Of a DNA stretch of 45,207 bases, positions 25,996 through 34,539 are shown piece after piece. The translations under genes and the position numbers were made by a program. The notes below the pieces were generated by a model. That model saw nothing but the letters and a program-made list of their open reading frames with translations, was not told where the DNA came from and made no database searches. The first letter of the stretch is position 1. Each line of letters opens with the position of its first letter. Source of the DNA: an uncultured Acetobacteraceae bacterium (lineage in GTDB: Bacteria; Pseudomonadota; Alphaproteobacteria; Acetobacterales; Acetobacteraceae); the NCBI GenBank assembly GCA_903877125.1, contig CAIRCM010000171.1, forward strand, positions 1 to 45,207. The letters run 5' to 3'.

Positions 25996-27330
25996 ATGCC
26001 GGACGGCGTTCACACGATACTCGATACAGCACTTGAGGAAGACGCGGAACGCGGCATCTGGCGGGTCGGCCGCGACATCTTCACCGATCCGGAACTGTTC
26101 GAATTGGAGATGAAGAAAATCTTCGAGGGCAACTGGATCTATCTGGCCCATGAAAGCCAGGTGCCGAACCCAAACGACTATTTCACCACGACGATGGGGC
26201 GGCAGCCGATCGTGATCGCCAGGAGCAAATCCGGCGAACTGAACGCCTTCATCAATGCCTGCGCCCACCGGGGCGCCATGCTGTGCCGCCATAAGCGCGG
26301 CAACAAATCCAACTATACCTGCCCGTTCCACGGATGGACCTTCGCCAATACCGGCAAGCTGGTGTCCGTGAAGGACCCCCGCGGCGCCGGCTATCCCGAG
26401 GCCTTCAACAAGGACGGGTCGCACGATCTTACCAAGGTGGCGCGCTTCGAATCCTATCGCGGCTTCCTCTTTGGCAGCCTCAATCCCGATGTCCAGCCGC
26501 TCGCCGACTATTTGGGCGAGGCCACGAAAATCATCGATCTGATCGTCGATCAGGCGCCGGACGGGCTGGAGGTGCTGCGCGGCTCCTCAACTTATGTCTT
26601 CGATGGAAACTGGAAGTTGCAGACCGAAAACGGCGCCGACGGCTATCACGTCAGCGCGGTGCACTGGAACTATGCCGCAACCACCAACCATCGCAAACAG
26701 GCGGTGCACGAGGACGCGGTGCACGCCATGGACGCGGGCACCTGGGCGAAGCAGGGCGGCGGGTTCTATTCGTTTGACAACGGTCATCTGCTGCTCTGGA
26801 CCAATTGGTCCAATCCCGAAGACCGCCCCAACTGGGCGCGGCGGGAGGAACTGGCCGAACGGTTCGGCGCGGCCCGTGCCGACTGGATGGTGAAACGGTC
26901 GCGCAATCTGTGCCTGTATCCGAACGTATATTTGATGGATCAGTTCAGTTCCCAGATCCGCACCTACCGTCCGATCGCCGTCGATAAAACCGAAGTGACG
27001 ATCTACTGCATCGCGCCAAAAGGCGAAGCGCCGGAGGCCCGCACCCGCCGCATCCGCCAATACGAGGACTTCTTCAATGCTTCCGGCATGGCAACGCCGG
27101 ACGATCTGGAGGAATTTCGCGCCTGCCAGATGTCCTATCAGGCCAGCGCCGCCCGCTGGAACGACATGAGCCGCGGCGCGGCGCACTGGATCGAGGGCGC
27201 CGACGAAGCCGCCGCCTCGATCGGCCTGCAACCGCTGCTGAGCGGACTGAAGACCGAGGACGAAGGTCTGTTCGTCATTCAGCATCGCCAATGGCAGCAA
27301 GCCATGAAAACCGCCCTGGGATCGAAATAA
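25996..27330 (+). CDS. benA: Benzoate 1,2-dioxygenase large (alpha) subunit
   Basis: 444 residues. The Rieske [2Fe-2S] motif is C89-x-H91...C109-x2-H112 (CAHRGAML... CPFHGWTF). The catalytic domain has [16 protein letters not shown] with bridging Asp215 and iron ligands His218 and His223. The N-terminal block ([18 protein letters not shown]) and [45 protein letters not shown] and [18 protein letters not shown] are very close to BenA as I recall it. The enzyme adds O2 to benzoate, giving 1,2-dihydroxycyclohexa-3,5-diene-1-carboxylate. First gene of the operon; AGGAGGA precedes ATG 25996. Substituted benzoates or anthranilate are alternative substrates, less likely given benD and catA next door. 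Confidence 0.9.
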   Translation: MPDGVHTILDTALEEDAERGIWRVGRDIFTDPELFELEMKKIFEGNWIYLAHESQVPNPNDYFTTTMGRQPIVIARSKSGELNAFINACAHRGAMLCRHKRGNKSNYTCPFHGWTFANTGKLVSVKDPRGAGYPEAFNKDGSHDLTKVARFESYRGFLFGSLNPDVQPLADYLGEATKIIDLIVDQAPDGLEVLRGSSTYVFDGNWKLQTENGADGYHVSAVHWNYAATTNHRKQAVHEDAVHAMDAGTWAKQGGGFYSFDNGHLLLWTNWSNPEDRPNWARREELAERFGAARADWMVKRSRNLCLYPNVYLMDQFSSQIRTYRPIAVDKTEVTIYCIAPKGEAPEARTRRIRQYEDFFNASGMATPDDLEEFRACQMSYQASAARWNDMSRGAAHWIEGADEAAASIGLQPLLSGLKTEDEGLFVIQHRQWQQAMKTALGSK

Positions 27331-27341
27331 GGAGACGGACC

Positions 27342-27839
27342 ATGCTGGACACCATGCTTTCCTTGGAAGACGTCACCGCGTTTCTCTATCGCGAGGCCCG
27401 TTACCTCGACGATCGCGACTGGGACGCCTGGCTTGCCTGTTACGCGCCCGAGGCGGAATTCTGGATGCCGTCCTGGGATGACGACGATCGGCTGGTCGAA
27501 GACCCGCAATCCGAAATATCGTTGATCTACTACCCCCATCGCGGCGGTCTTGAAGACCGGGTCTTCCGGATCCGCACCGAACGTTCCAGCGCGACGAGCC
27601 TGCCCGAGCCGAGGACGTCGCACAATATCGCCAACGTCGAAATCCTGAGCCAGGCGCGTGGCGAAGTGCGTCTGCGGTTCAATTGGGTGACCCACAGCTT
27701 CCGTTACAAGAGCACGGACACCTATTTCGGCACGTCGTACTACACGCTGGATGTCACACGGGATCCGGTGATCGTTCGTAAAAAAGTGGTGCTGAAGAAC
27801 GATTACATCCACCACGTCGTGGACATTTACCACATTTAA
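27342..27839 (+). CDS. benB: Benzoate 1,2-dioxygenase small (beta) subunit
   Basis: 165 residues from ATG 27342, with GGAG 11 bases upstream; a longer frame begins inside benA and is rejected. It has the NTF2-like fold of ring-hydroxylating beta subunits: FLYREARYLDDRDWDAWLACYAPEAEFWMP, then LIYYPHRGGLEDRVFRIRTERS, SLPEPRTSHNIANVEIL and the C-terminal KKVVLKNDYIHHVVDIYHI, all close to BenB. It is structural, forming the alpha3-beta3 hexamer with BenA. Confidence 0.9.
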   Translation: MLDTMLSLEDVTAFLYREARYLDDRDWDAWLACYAPEAEFWMPSWDDDDRLVEDPQSEISLIYYPHRGGLEDRVFRIRTERSSATSLPEPRTSHNIANVEILSQARGEVRLRFNWVTHSFRYKSTDTYFGTSYYTLDVTRDPVIVRKKVVLKNDYIHHVVDIYHI

Positions 27840-27850
27840 CGGAGGCAACG

Positions 27851-28615
27851 ATGAACAACCGGTTCTCCGGCAAGGTCGCGGTCGTCACCGGCGCCGCGCA
27901 GGGCATTGGCCGCGATGTCGCGCTGCGTCTGGCCGCCGAGGGCGCTGGCGTCGCGTTGGTGGACCGGTCGCGTCTGGTGGAAGAAGTGCGCCACGAAACC
28001 GGCGGTTTCGCGATCGAGGCCGATCTCGAAACATTCGACGGAGCGACGTCGGCGATCGACGCCGCGCTGGCGCATTTCGGCCGCGTCGACATCCTGATCA
28101 ACAATGTCGGCGGCACGATCTGGGCCAAACCCTACGCCGAATATCGGGAAGCGCAGATCGAGGCCGAAATCCGCCGTTCCCTGTTTCCAACGTTGTGGTG
28201 CTGCCGGGCAGCTTTGCCGCCGATGCTCAAACAGGGCGGCGGGACGATCGTCAATGTGTCCTCGGTCGCCACGCGCGGTGTCAATCGGGTGCCCTACGCC
28301 GCGGCCAAGGGGGGGGTGAACGCGATCACCGCCTGCCTCGCGATGGAATACGCCGAACACAACATCCGGGTCTGCGGCGTCGCCCCGGGTGGCACCGAAG
28401 CACCGCCGCGCCGCATCCCACGCGGCGAAACCGCCTCTGGGGAGCAGGAGAAAATTTGGTACCAGCAGGTTGTCGATCAAACAACGCGATCGAGCCTGAT
28501 GAAACGATACGGCACCACAGTGGAACAGGCGTCCGCGATCCTGTTCCTGGCCTCCGATGAGGCTTCTTACATCACCGGCGTGACCCTGCCCGTCGCCGGG
28601 GGCGATCTCGGCTAA
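27851..28615 (+). CDS. benD: 1,6-dihydroxycyclohexa-2,4-diene-1-carboxylate dehydrogenase
   Basis: 254 residues, a classical SDR: cofactor motif TGAAQGIGRDVALRL (about 14-28), NNVGG, and catalytic Ser/Tyr/Lys in NVSSVATRGVNRVPYAAAKGG. The segment GGTEAPPRRIPRG after the active site is characteristic of BenD. It oxidises the benzoate cis-diol with loss of CO2 to catechol, reducing NAD+. It follows benB directly (11-base gap, site GGAGG), where benC would normally stand between benB and benD; no ferredoxin-type reductase is encoded here. Confidence 0.9.
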   Translation: MNNRFSGKVAVVTGAAQGIGRDVALRLAAEGAGVALVDRSRLVEEVRHETGGFAIEADLETFDGATSAIDAALAHFGRVDILINNVGGTIWAKPYAEYREAQIEAEIRRSLFPTLWCCRAALPPMLKQGGGTIVNVSSVATRGVNRVPYAAAKGGVNAITACLAMEYAEHNIRVCGVAPGGTEAPPRRIPRGETASGEQEKIWYQQVVDQTTRSSLMKRYGTTVEQASAILFLASDEASYITGVTLPVAGGDLG

Positions 28616-28636
28616 TACTCCAAGGAGCAATCAACC

Positions 28637-29560
28637 ATGTCACTTCTCGAAACCGCTTTCGTCCAGGACCTGCTCGACAAGGTCGCCGGACTCCGCAACG
28701 ATCGGGGCGACGCCCGAATCAAACAAATCACCCGCCGCGTGGTGTCCGACATGTTCCGCGTCATCGAGGATTTCGATGTCACACCGGATGAATTCTGGTC
28801 GGCCGTGTCCTATCTGACCTCCGTCGGTCAGGCCAACGAAGGCGGCCTCCTGGTCCCCGGCCTCGGCCTGGAAACCTTCCTCGACCTGCGCACCGATGAG
28901 GCGGAAAAACAGGCCGGCCTCGAAGGCGGCACCCCGCGCACCATCGAAGGCCCGCTCTACATCGCCGGCGCCCCCCTGACCAAAGCCGAGGCTCGGCTGG
29001 ACGATGGCAGCGAGCAGGGCGAGGTACTGTTCATGGAAGGTCAGGTCCGCGACATGAATGGTGTGCCGGTCGCCGGGGCCATTGTCGACGTGTGGCACGC
29101 CAACACGTTGGGCGGCTATTCGTTCTTCGATCCCTCGCAGCCGAAATTCAACCTGCGTCGCCGGATCGAAACCGATGCGCAAGGGCGTTACCGGTTCCGC
29201 TCCTTGCTGCCGAACGGCTATGCCTGCCCACCCGACGGCCAGACGCAACGTTACCTGGATGCCCTCGGCCGTCATGGCCATCGGCCCGCGCATATCCACT
29301 TCTTCGTCACCGCACCGGGCTTCCGCAAGCTGACGACGCAGATCAACATCGACGGCGACGAATACCTCCACGACGATTTCGCTTTCGCCACACGCGACGG
29401 CCTCATCCCGCCAGTAACCCGAGTGACCGACCCCGCCGCCATCCGCGCCCATGGCCTGAACGCGCCCTTCGCACAGATCGATTTCGACTTCGTGCTGCAC
29501 CGCGATCACGCCATTGCCCCGGCGACGATCGTCAACCGCGCCCACGCCGAAGCCGCCTGA
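28637..29560 (+). CDS. catA: Catechol 1,2-dioxygenase
   Basis: 307 residues, usual length. An N-terminal helical dimer domain (about 1-100) precedes the intradiol beta-sandwich. The Fe(III) ligands are visible as Tyr161 (GGYS), Tyr195 (NGYACPP) and His219/His221 (RPAHIHFF). VDVWHANTLGGYSFFDPSQ is typical. The enzyme cleaves catechol between its hydroxyls to cis,cis-muconate. Located in the operon 21 bases after benD; a stem-loop follows it. Confidence 0.93.
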   Translation: MSLLETAFVQDLLDKVAGLRNDRGDARIKQITRRVVSDMFRVIEDFDVTPDEFWSAVSYLTSVGQANEGGLLVPGLGLETFLDLRTDEAEKQAGLEGGTPRTIEGPLYIAGAPLTKAEARLDDGSEQGEVLFMEGQVRDMNGVPVAGAIVDVWHANTLGGYSFFDPSQPKFNLRRRIETDAQGRYRFRSLLPNGYACPPDGQTQRYLDALGRHGHRPAHIHFFVTAPGFRKLTTQINIDGDEYLHDDFAFATRDGLIPPVTRVTDPAAIRAHGLNAPFAQIDFDFVLHRDHAIAPATIVNRAHAEAA

Positions 29561-29568
29561 CGACACGA

Positions 29569-29596
29569 CGGGCCGGTCCGATCACCGACCGGCCCG
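29569..29596 (+). terminator. Intra-operon stem-loop between catA and catB
   Basis: CGGGCCGGTC (29569-29578) pairs perfectly with GACCGGCCCG (29587-29596), 10 bp with an 8-base loop, followed by ACCCTTTC. It could be a partial terminator or an mRNA-stabilising hairpin giving different levels of ben-catA and catBC. Confidence 0.55.
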
Positions 29597-29617
29597 ACCC
29601 TTTCGGAGCCAGCACCC

Positions 29618-30775
29618 ATGCCCGATACCCTGCTCGCGATCCCCGCCGATCTGCGTCGCGACCTGACGATCGAAACGATCCGTGCCACCATCGTGGATGT
29701 GCCAACGGTACGGAAACACAAGCTGTCCTCAACGTCGGTGACAGCCCAAAATTATGTCATCGTGCAAATCCGCCTGACCAGCGGGATCGAAGGCATCGGT
29801 GAGGCCGCCACCCTCGGCGGCCCGCGTTGGAGCGAGGAAAGCGTCGAAAGCATCAAGGCCACGATCGATACCTATCTGGCACCCGCGTTGATCGGCGTTT
29901 CCGCCGATCGGCTCGGTTCGGCCCGCCTTCGTATGGACGCCGCTGCGAAACGAAATAACGCCGCCAAGGGCGCCATCGAAAGCGCCTTGTTCGACGCCGT
30001 GGGCAAAACCCTCAACCTGCCCGCCGCCGCCCTGCTCGGTGGTGCCGTGCGCGATGCGATCCCGGTGCTCTGGACGCTCGCATCCGGCGATCCCGCGCAG
30101 GAGATCGAGGAGGCGGAACGTAAACTTGAGGCCCGTCTGCACAATACTTTCAAGGTCAAGATCGGCGCCCTGTCCCCCGCCGAGGATATGGTGCGGATGA
30201 CCAAATTGGCGCGGGCGCTGGAAGGACGCGCGACCTTGATCGTCGACGCCAACCAGGCGTGGGATGAAACCATCGCCCTGCGTTGCGTGCGCGTTCTCGC
30301 CGATCTCGGCGTGACGCTGATCGAACAACCCTTGCCCGCATGGAACAACGCCGGCATGGCCCGGTTGTCGGCCCGCTCGACGGTACCCTTGATGGCGGAT
30401 GAAAGCGTGTTCACCACCCATGACATGTTGGATGTCGCCCGGCAGGCCGCGGCCGAGGTGGTGTCGCTGAAAATCGTCAAACATGGTGGATTGATCGCAA
30501 CCAAATCCGTCGCCGCCGTGGCGGACGCCGCGGGCATAGGCCTTTATGGCGGCTGTCTGCTGGAAAGTTCGGTCGGCGCCTCCGCGCATCTGCAGGTCTT
30601 TGCCACCCTGTCCGATCTGCCGTGGGGATGCGAACATTTCGGTCCCCAGATACTGACCGAGGATTTGGTCGCCGAACCGCTCCGCTTCGCCGACTTCCAA
30701 ATCCACCTGCCAACCGGCCCAGGTTTGGGCGTCGAATTGGACCCGGCCAAGCTGCGCCGGTTCGCGAGGAACTGA
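29618..30775 (+). CDS. catB: Muconate cycloisomerase
   Basis: 385 residues of the enolase superfamily. The base lysine pair is in TFKVKIGA; the Mg ligands are Asp in LIVDANQAWDE, Glu in LIEQPLPAWN and Asp in LMADESVFT; the second lysine lies in VVSLKIVKHGG. It converts cis,cis-muconate to (+)-muconolactone. The N-terminus has about ten residues (MPDTLLAIPADL) more than usual before the conserved IETIRATIVDVPTVRKHKLSS. Next step is CatC, encoded five bases on. Confidence 0.92.
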   Translation: MPDTLLAIPADLRRDLTIETIRATIVDVPTVRKHKLSSTSVTAQNYVIVQIRLTSGIEGIGEAATLGGPRWSEESVESIKATIDTYLAPALIGVSADRLGSARLRMDAAAKRNNAAKGAIESALFDAVGKTLNLPAAALLGGAVRDAIPVLWTLASGDPAQEIEEAERKLEARLHNTFKVKIGALSPAEDMVRMTKLARALEGRATLIVDANQAWDETIALRCVRVLADLGVTLIEQPLPAWNNAGMARLSARSTVPLMADESVFTTHDMLDVARQAAAEVVSLKIVKHGGLIATKSVAAVADAAGIGLYGGCLLESSVGASAHLQVFATLSDLPWGCEHFGPQILTEDLVAEPLRFADFQIHLPTGPGLGVELDPAKLRRFARN

Positions 30776-30780
30776 AGCCG

Positions 30781-31059
30781 ATGTTGTATCACGTTCAAAT
30801 GGATGTGCGGGTGCCGCACGATGTCGACCCCGCCCGGTTCGAGCAACTCAAGGCCGACGAAAAATCCCGAGCGCAGGCGTTGCAGCGGGACGGCACGTGG
30901 CGGCATTTGTGGCGCGTCACCGGCCGTTACGCCAATATCAGCATCTTCGATGTGCCGGACCACGACGCGCTGCACGCGATCCTTTCGTCGTTGCCCTTAT
31001 ATCCCTTCATGGACATCGTCGTCACGCCGCTGGCACGACATCCATCGGCGATCGACTGA
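30781..31059 (+). CDS. catC: Muconolactone delta-isomerase
   Basis: 92 residues from ATG 30781; upstream in-frame codons lie in catB and are excluded. The sequence MLYHVQMDVRVPHDVDP, then LKADEKSRAQALQRDG-W-HLWRV-GRYANISIFDV and LPLYPFMDIVVTPLARHPSAI covers the whole CatC family. It isomerises muconolactone to 3-oxoadipate enol-lactone, working as a decamer. It ends the operon; the enol-lactone hydrolase and thiolase steps are not encoded in this window. Confidence 0.95.
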   Translation: MLYHVQMDVRVPHDVDPARFEQLKADEKSRAQALQRDGTWRHLWRVTGRYANISIFDVPDHDALHAILSSLPLYPFMDIVVTPLARHPSAID

Positions 31060-31088
31060 TACCACGACGAATTGAGCCCGTCTGTCCG

Positions 31089-31690
31089 TCACGCCACAAG
31101 CTGCCAGGGCGTTCCATTCAGGAACGCTTCCAGCAGCGCCGTCTGACTGGGCGAGATACTGCGTGTGATCGGCATGTACAGCGTGGTGTCTCGGTACTGC
31201 GCTGACATACGGGCAAGGATCTGGCCACCCGTCGCCATGACGGTCCCCATGTCGTTCAACGGGATACGCAGCGACATCGCCGGGAAGACCACATAGTGAA
31301 AACGCAGCACGTTCTCGTAAACCTGTGCTAGGACACGGTACTGCCGGGTTCGATGCCGAAGCCGGTTTTCTGATATTTGCGGAAATGCACGAAGTGGCTG
31401 GCATCGTCGCCACCGACCGTCAAACGCTGGAACCCATATGTTGCGCCGCCGGGTGTGTTGTTGATCGGCAGCCGTCTGGGCGGGCAGGTGTCGGGTTCGC
31501 CGGCGTATTGCGGCCACAGCGTGCCGATCACCCGTCCGGAACGCGGGTGGGATGGGTTCTGATTGGCGTTGTACGCCGCCACCAGCTCGGGTGTGGTCAG
31601 ATACGGAAATCCGCCAATGCGCCTAGCCGGAAAACGGCCGATCGGAACCTGTCGTTGGGTTCTCGACACGGGCCTGCGAAGACACGACAT
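31089..31690 (-). pseudogene. Frameshifted unrecognised gene remnant
   Basis: In this 740-base gap without an intact gene the minus strand holds two coding-like segments in different frames. The upstream one (to about 31340) reads GGFPYLTTPELVAAYNANQN, GTLWPQYAGEPDTCPPRRLP, and DDASHFVHFRKYQKTGFGIE; the downstream one (to 31089) reads LAQVYENVLRFHYVVFPAMS, LNDMGTVMATGGQILARMSA and MPITRSISPSQTALLEAFL. They join near 31330-31350 if one base is gained or lost. No start codon with a good site is seen. SHFVHF followed by the helical MG-V-MAT segment loosely recalls the ferritin-like domain of VioB-type proteins, but I do not claim it. Confidence 0.5.
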
Positions 31691-31795
31691 CCAGAATCCG
31701 TAACTTTAATGGTACCGGATCGCGGCGCATCCCGCTCGCCAGACCGACATCGTCCGGGTAGTATGGCCGAACCCGCACCCAAAGGACGTACCGAC

Positions 31796-32257
31796 ATGCC
31801 CGAAGCGAAGATTGCCCCCAACCTGCCGGGCTGGATGCTCGATCATACCAACCGCTACCTCGCCAGTGGCGGGACGGACGGCCACATGTACAAGATCACC
31901 CAGCCCGGCCGTCCCGAACTGACCGTCCCGTCGCTGCTGCTGACGACCACCGGTCGGAAGTCCGGCGAAAAATACATCTTCCCACTGTTCTACGGCACCA
32001 CCGGCAACAGCTACATCATCGTCGCATCCAAGGGCGGCGCCCCCGAGCATCCGGGCTGGTACCGCAACATCCTGGCGAACCCGAATGTGGAGGTGCAGGT
32101 CGGCACCAGGAAATTCGCGGCCAAGGCCCGCACGGTAACGGGCGATGAACGGTCGGCACTTTGGATCAAGGCGCTGGAATTCTGGCCGCCTTATGCCGAC
32201 TACGCCCTGAAAACGGAGCGCGAGATCCCGGTCGTGGTGCTCGATCCCGTCGATTGA
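31796..32257 (+). CDS. Deazaflavin-dependent nitroreductase (DDN)-like family protein
   Basis: 153 residues from ATG 31796, preceded by AAAGGA. The family pattern of the split-barrel DDN/F420H2-dependent proteins is clear: LLLTTTGRKSGEKYIFPLFYG, IVASKGGAPEHPGWYRNILANPNVEVQVG and the C-terminal FWPPYADYALKTEREIPVVVL. Actinobacterial members use F420H2; proteobacterial ones more often use FMN or have unknown cofactors. It may reduce quinones or nitro compounds, cytoplasmic or membrane-associated. An upstream in-frame extension is not conserved-looking and was not used. Confidence 0.8.
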   Translation: MPEAKIAPNLPGWMLDHTNRYLASGGTDGHMYKITQPGRPELTVPSLLLTTTGRKSGEKYIFPLFYGTTGNSYIIVASKGGAPEHPGWYRNILANPNVEVQVGTRKFAAKARTVTGDERSALWIKALEFWPPYADYALKTEREIPVVVLDPVD

Positions 32258-32303
32258 CGCCATGCGGCCTTCGTCCGACCATCGGTCGAACGGAGGCCAA
32301 ACC

Positions 32304-33188
32304 ATGCACGTCCAACCGATCCAACCGGACTTCGCCGCGGTGGTCAGCGGCGTCGATCTGGCGAAACCCACCAATACCGCGCTCGTCGATGCGATCTGGG
32401 CCGCGATCGATACCTACGCGGTCCTGGTCTTCCACGATCAGAACCTCACCGACCTGCGATTGCGCGACTTCTCCGCCCAGTTCGGCCCGCTCGAAATCGG
32501 CCGCTCGGCGGCGCGTGGCGGGCCGCGCCGGCTGGCATTACCGGAAATCGGCGACATCTCGAACCTCGATCTCAACAGCGAGGTCCGCGCGCTGGACGAC
32601 CGCCGCCGGCTGGACAGTCTTGGCAACCGGCTCTGGCACACCGACGCCTCCTATATGCCGACCCCCGTCGTGCTCGGCCTCCTCCACGCCAAGGCTCTGC
32701 CGCCGCCAAGCCCGTTCGGCAATGGGGAGACGGAATTCGCCGACATGCGCGCCGCGTACGACGCGTTGACGCCCGAAATGCAGGCGGGCATCGCCGATCT
32801 GATCGTCGAGCACGACGTCTTCTGGTCGCGCGGGCAGATTGGTTTCACAAAATTCGAACCAGGGGAGCGCGAACAATACCCGCCGTCGCCTCAGCGGCTG
32901 GTGCGCACACATCCCGGGTCTAAACGTAAAACCCTCTATTTGTCTGCGCACGCGTCCCATGTGGTGGGTTGGCCGGTGGCGGATGGGCGCTTGTTGCTGT
33001 TGGATTTGAACGCTCACGCGACGCAGTCGCGATTTGTCTACAGCCATCGTTGGCGGGAAGGCGATCTGGTGATCTGGGATAATCGTTGCACCATGCACCG
33101 TGGCCGACCCCACGATGAAATGCAGCCCCGCGACCTGCGGCGCGCGACAACGCTCGATATTGGCTCGACTCTGGACGAAGCCGCATAA
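32304..33188 (+). CDS. TauD/TfdA family 2-oxoglutarate-dependent dioxygenase
   Basis: 294 residues from ATG 32304 (GGAGG ten bases upstream). The iron triad is visible: WHTDASY (His112, Asp114) and TMHRGRPHD (His265), with the 2-oxoglutarate-binding arginine in LRRATTLD. The N-terminal AVVSGVDLAKP and AVLVFHDQNLTD blocks are standard for this family. The insertion RSAARGGPRRLALPEIGDISNLD and HASHVVGWP are closer to TfdA/2,4-D-type dioxygenases than to taurine dioxygenase. It hydroxylates an unknown anionic substrate with loss of CO2 and succinate formation. It stands in the same direction as the preceding DDN-like gene, 46 bases away. Confidence 0.88.
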   Translation: MHVQPIQPDFAAVVSGVDLAKPTNTALVDAIWAAIDTYAVLVFHDQNLTDLRLRDFSAQFGPLEIGRSAARGGPRRLALPEIGDISNLDLNSEVRALDDRRRLDSLGNRLWHTDASYMPTPVVLGLLHAKALPPPSPFGNGETEFADMRAAYDALTPEMQAGIADLIVEHDVFWSRGQIGFTKFEPGEREQYPPSPQRLVRTHPGSKRKTLYLSAHASHVVGWPVADGRLLLLDLNAHATQSRFVYSHRWREGDLVIWDNRCTMHRGRPHDEMQPRDLRRATTLDIGSTLDEAA

Positions 33189-33297
33189 TGGGAGGATGAA
33201 AGGCCGGTAACCCATGGTGCAAAAAAAAGGGCGTTGACGGTTTGACGTGCCGCCCGCTGGTTTGTGAGCCAAATCACTGGAATCCCGCGCGGAATTG

Positions 33298-34302
33298 ATG
33301 CATAAGTTGCGTATGAAAGCTCGCGCCGCCTGGATACCTGGCCTGACGGCCGGGCTTTTTTGTTGCTCGATCCTGCTCAGCCCGGTATCGGCCGCGGCCG
33401 CCGGTCTGGCGCTGCTCGTCAGCAACAGCGCTTATCCGGCACTCGCGCCGCTGCCCGCATGCGCCTTGTCCTCGCGCACCATATCGGCGGCCCTGACCGC
33501 GCACGGCTACAACGTCGTCGCGCTGGCTGATGGATCCGTCGGTCAGTTCGACGGCGCCATGAGCCAACTGGCCGACCGGCTGCGCGCAACGCCCGACGTT
33601 CCGGTGGTGATTTACTTCTGCGGCTACGTCGTGGCGCAGAACGGCCGACCCTTCCTCGTGCCCGCGCCAGCAGCGTTGGAGCGGCCGTCGGACATCTTGT
33701 CCCAGGGCATACTGGCAAAGAATTTGATCGACCTCGCCGCCAAGGCCGGCCGGCGGCCAGCGCTCGTGGTGCTCGAAGCCGTGGGCCTTCCCACCGCGAC
33801 CGAATCGATGGGACTTGGATCGCTCGATCGGGCCGACCTGCCTCCGGGTGTCGGACTGCTGGGTGTCACGGTCGCGGCCAGCGATCCATCCCTCCGTCTA
33901 GCCGGGGCGCTGGTGCAACGGATGAAGGCGGAGTCGCTGCGGGTGGGCGACCTCGTGACGAGTATCAGGCAGGACACCGATGGCATGGCCGGCGCGACCG
34001 TTGTCCTGTCGCATGTCGCGGCCGACCCGGCCTACCTGATCGGGGAGCCTCCCTTGCCGCCCCCGATTCTGCCGACAATGCCGCAACCGGAAGCGCCGGC
34101 GCGGACCGTGGAACAGCTCTCCGATGCGGGTTCGCCGCCGCAGCCGTTGCCGGAGCCGATCTTCGCCGCGGCCGCGCAAGGTACGGTCGCGGAACTGCCC
34201 GGGATGTCTCCCCCAGGCGCGACGCTCGAGGTCGCGGCGCTGGCTTTCCCGGATGAAGAACAGATGACGGTCGCCATGCGACGGCCGTTCAAACCAAATT
34301 GA
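33298..34302 (+). CDS. Caspase-like (C14) protein lacking catalytic residues, truncated by frameshift
   Basis: 334 residues from ATG 33298 (TTG 33295 and ATG 33313 are alternatives). A signal peptide ends at VSAAAA. It is followed by a caspase fold: LALLVSNSAYPALAPLPACA, then ALTAHGYNVVALAD, VPVVIYFCGYVV and NGRPFLVPAPA. Active relatives have YYSGHG and LDACR; here these are YFCGYV (His replaced by Tyr110) and LEAVG (Cys replaced by Val162), so it is a pseudo-protease. A Pro-rich stretch (about 245-300) leads to an abrupt end at MRRPFKPN. The expected C-terminal peptidoglycan-binding domain lies directly downstream in another frame (next entry). Confidence 0.75.
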   Translation: MHKLRMKARAAWIPGLTAGLFCCSILLSPVSAAAAGLALLVSNSAYPALAPLPACALSSRTISAALTAHGYNVVALADGSVGQFDGAMSQLADRLRATPDVPVVIYFCGYVVAQNGRPFLVPAPAALERPSDILSQGILAKNLIDLAAKAGRRPALVVLEAVGLPTATESMGLGSLDRADLPPGVGLLGVTVAASDPSLRLAGALVQRMKAESLRVGDLVTSIRQDTDGMAGATVVLSHVAADPAYLIGEPPLPPPILPTMPQPEAPARTVEQLSDAGSPPQPLPEPIFAAAAQGTVAELPGMSPPGATLEVAALAFPDEEQMTVAMRRPFKPN

Positions 34303-34451
34303 CCGCGCTCGGCTATTACGCCGGTGCGGTCGACGGAATTTTCGCCGCCGATACGCGCGCCGCGATCCGCCGTTTGCAACATGAACTGCAGGCGCCGATG
34401 ACCGGCCGTCTGACCGGCGCGGAAGCAAGCAAACTGATGACGTTGCGTTAA
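34280..34451 (+). pseudogene. Out-of-frame peptidoglycan-binding domain of the caspase-like gene
   Basis: Reading from about 34281 in the frame that ends at TAA 34449-34451 gives TAVQTKLTALGYYAGAVDGI, then FAADTRAAIRRLQHELQAPM and TGRLTGAEASKLMTLR, a full PG_binding_1 domain. It is one base out of register with the caspase-like frame, which stops 150 bases earlier. It has no start codon or ribosome site of its own, so it is best read as the severed C-terminus of that gene. A sequencing error in the short CGACGG stretch is the alternative. Confidence 0.75.
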
Positions 34452-34539
34452 ACCGGGATGGGTGCTGGCAGAAATCCCCAACGTGGTTTAACCCTATGAA
34501 TGGTCGTGCTGATTGTGTCGCGTTCTCGCGGGGGAAATA

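Noticed and set aside
27840-28636. benD considered as the missing benC
   Set aside because: The sequence is a plain SDR with TGxxxGIG and YxxxK; it has no ferredoxin cysteines or FAD/NAD reductase motifs.
28640-29566. 308-codon minus-strand open frame
   Set aside because: Antisense to catA, whose iron ligands and length are all intact.
33189-33297. TTGACG strings near 33234-33246 as a promoter for the caspase-like gene
   Set aside because: No matching -10 hexamer at 16-18 bases.
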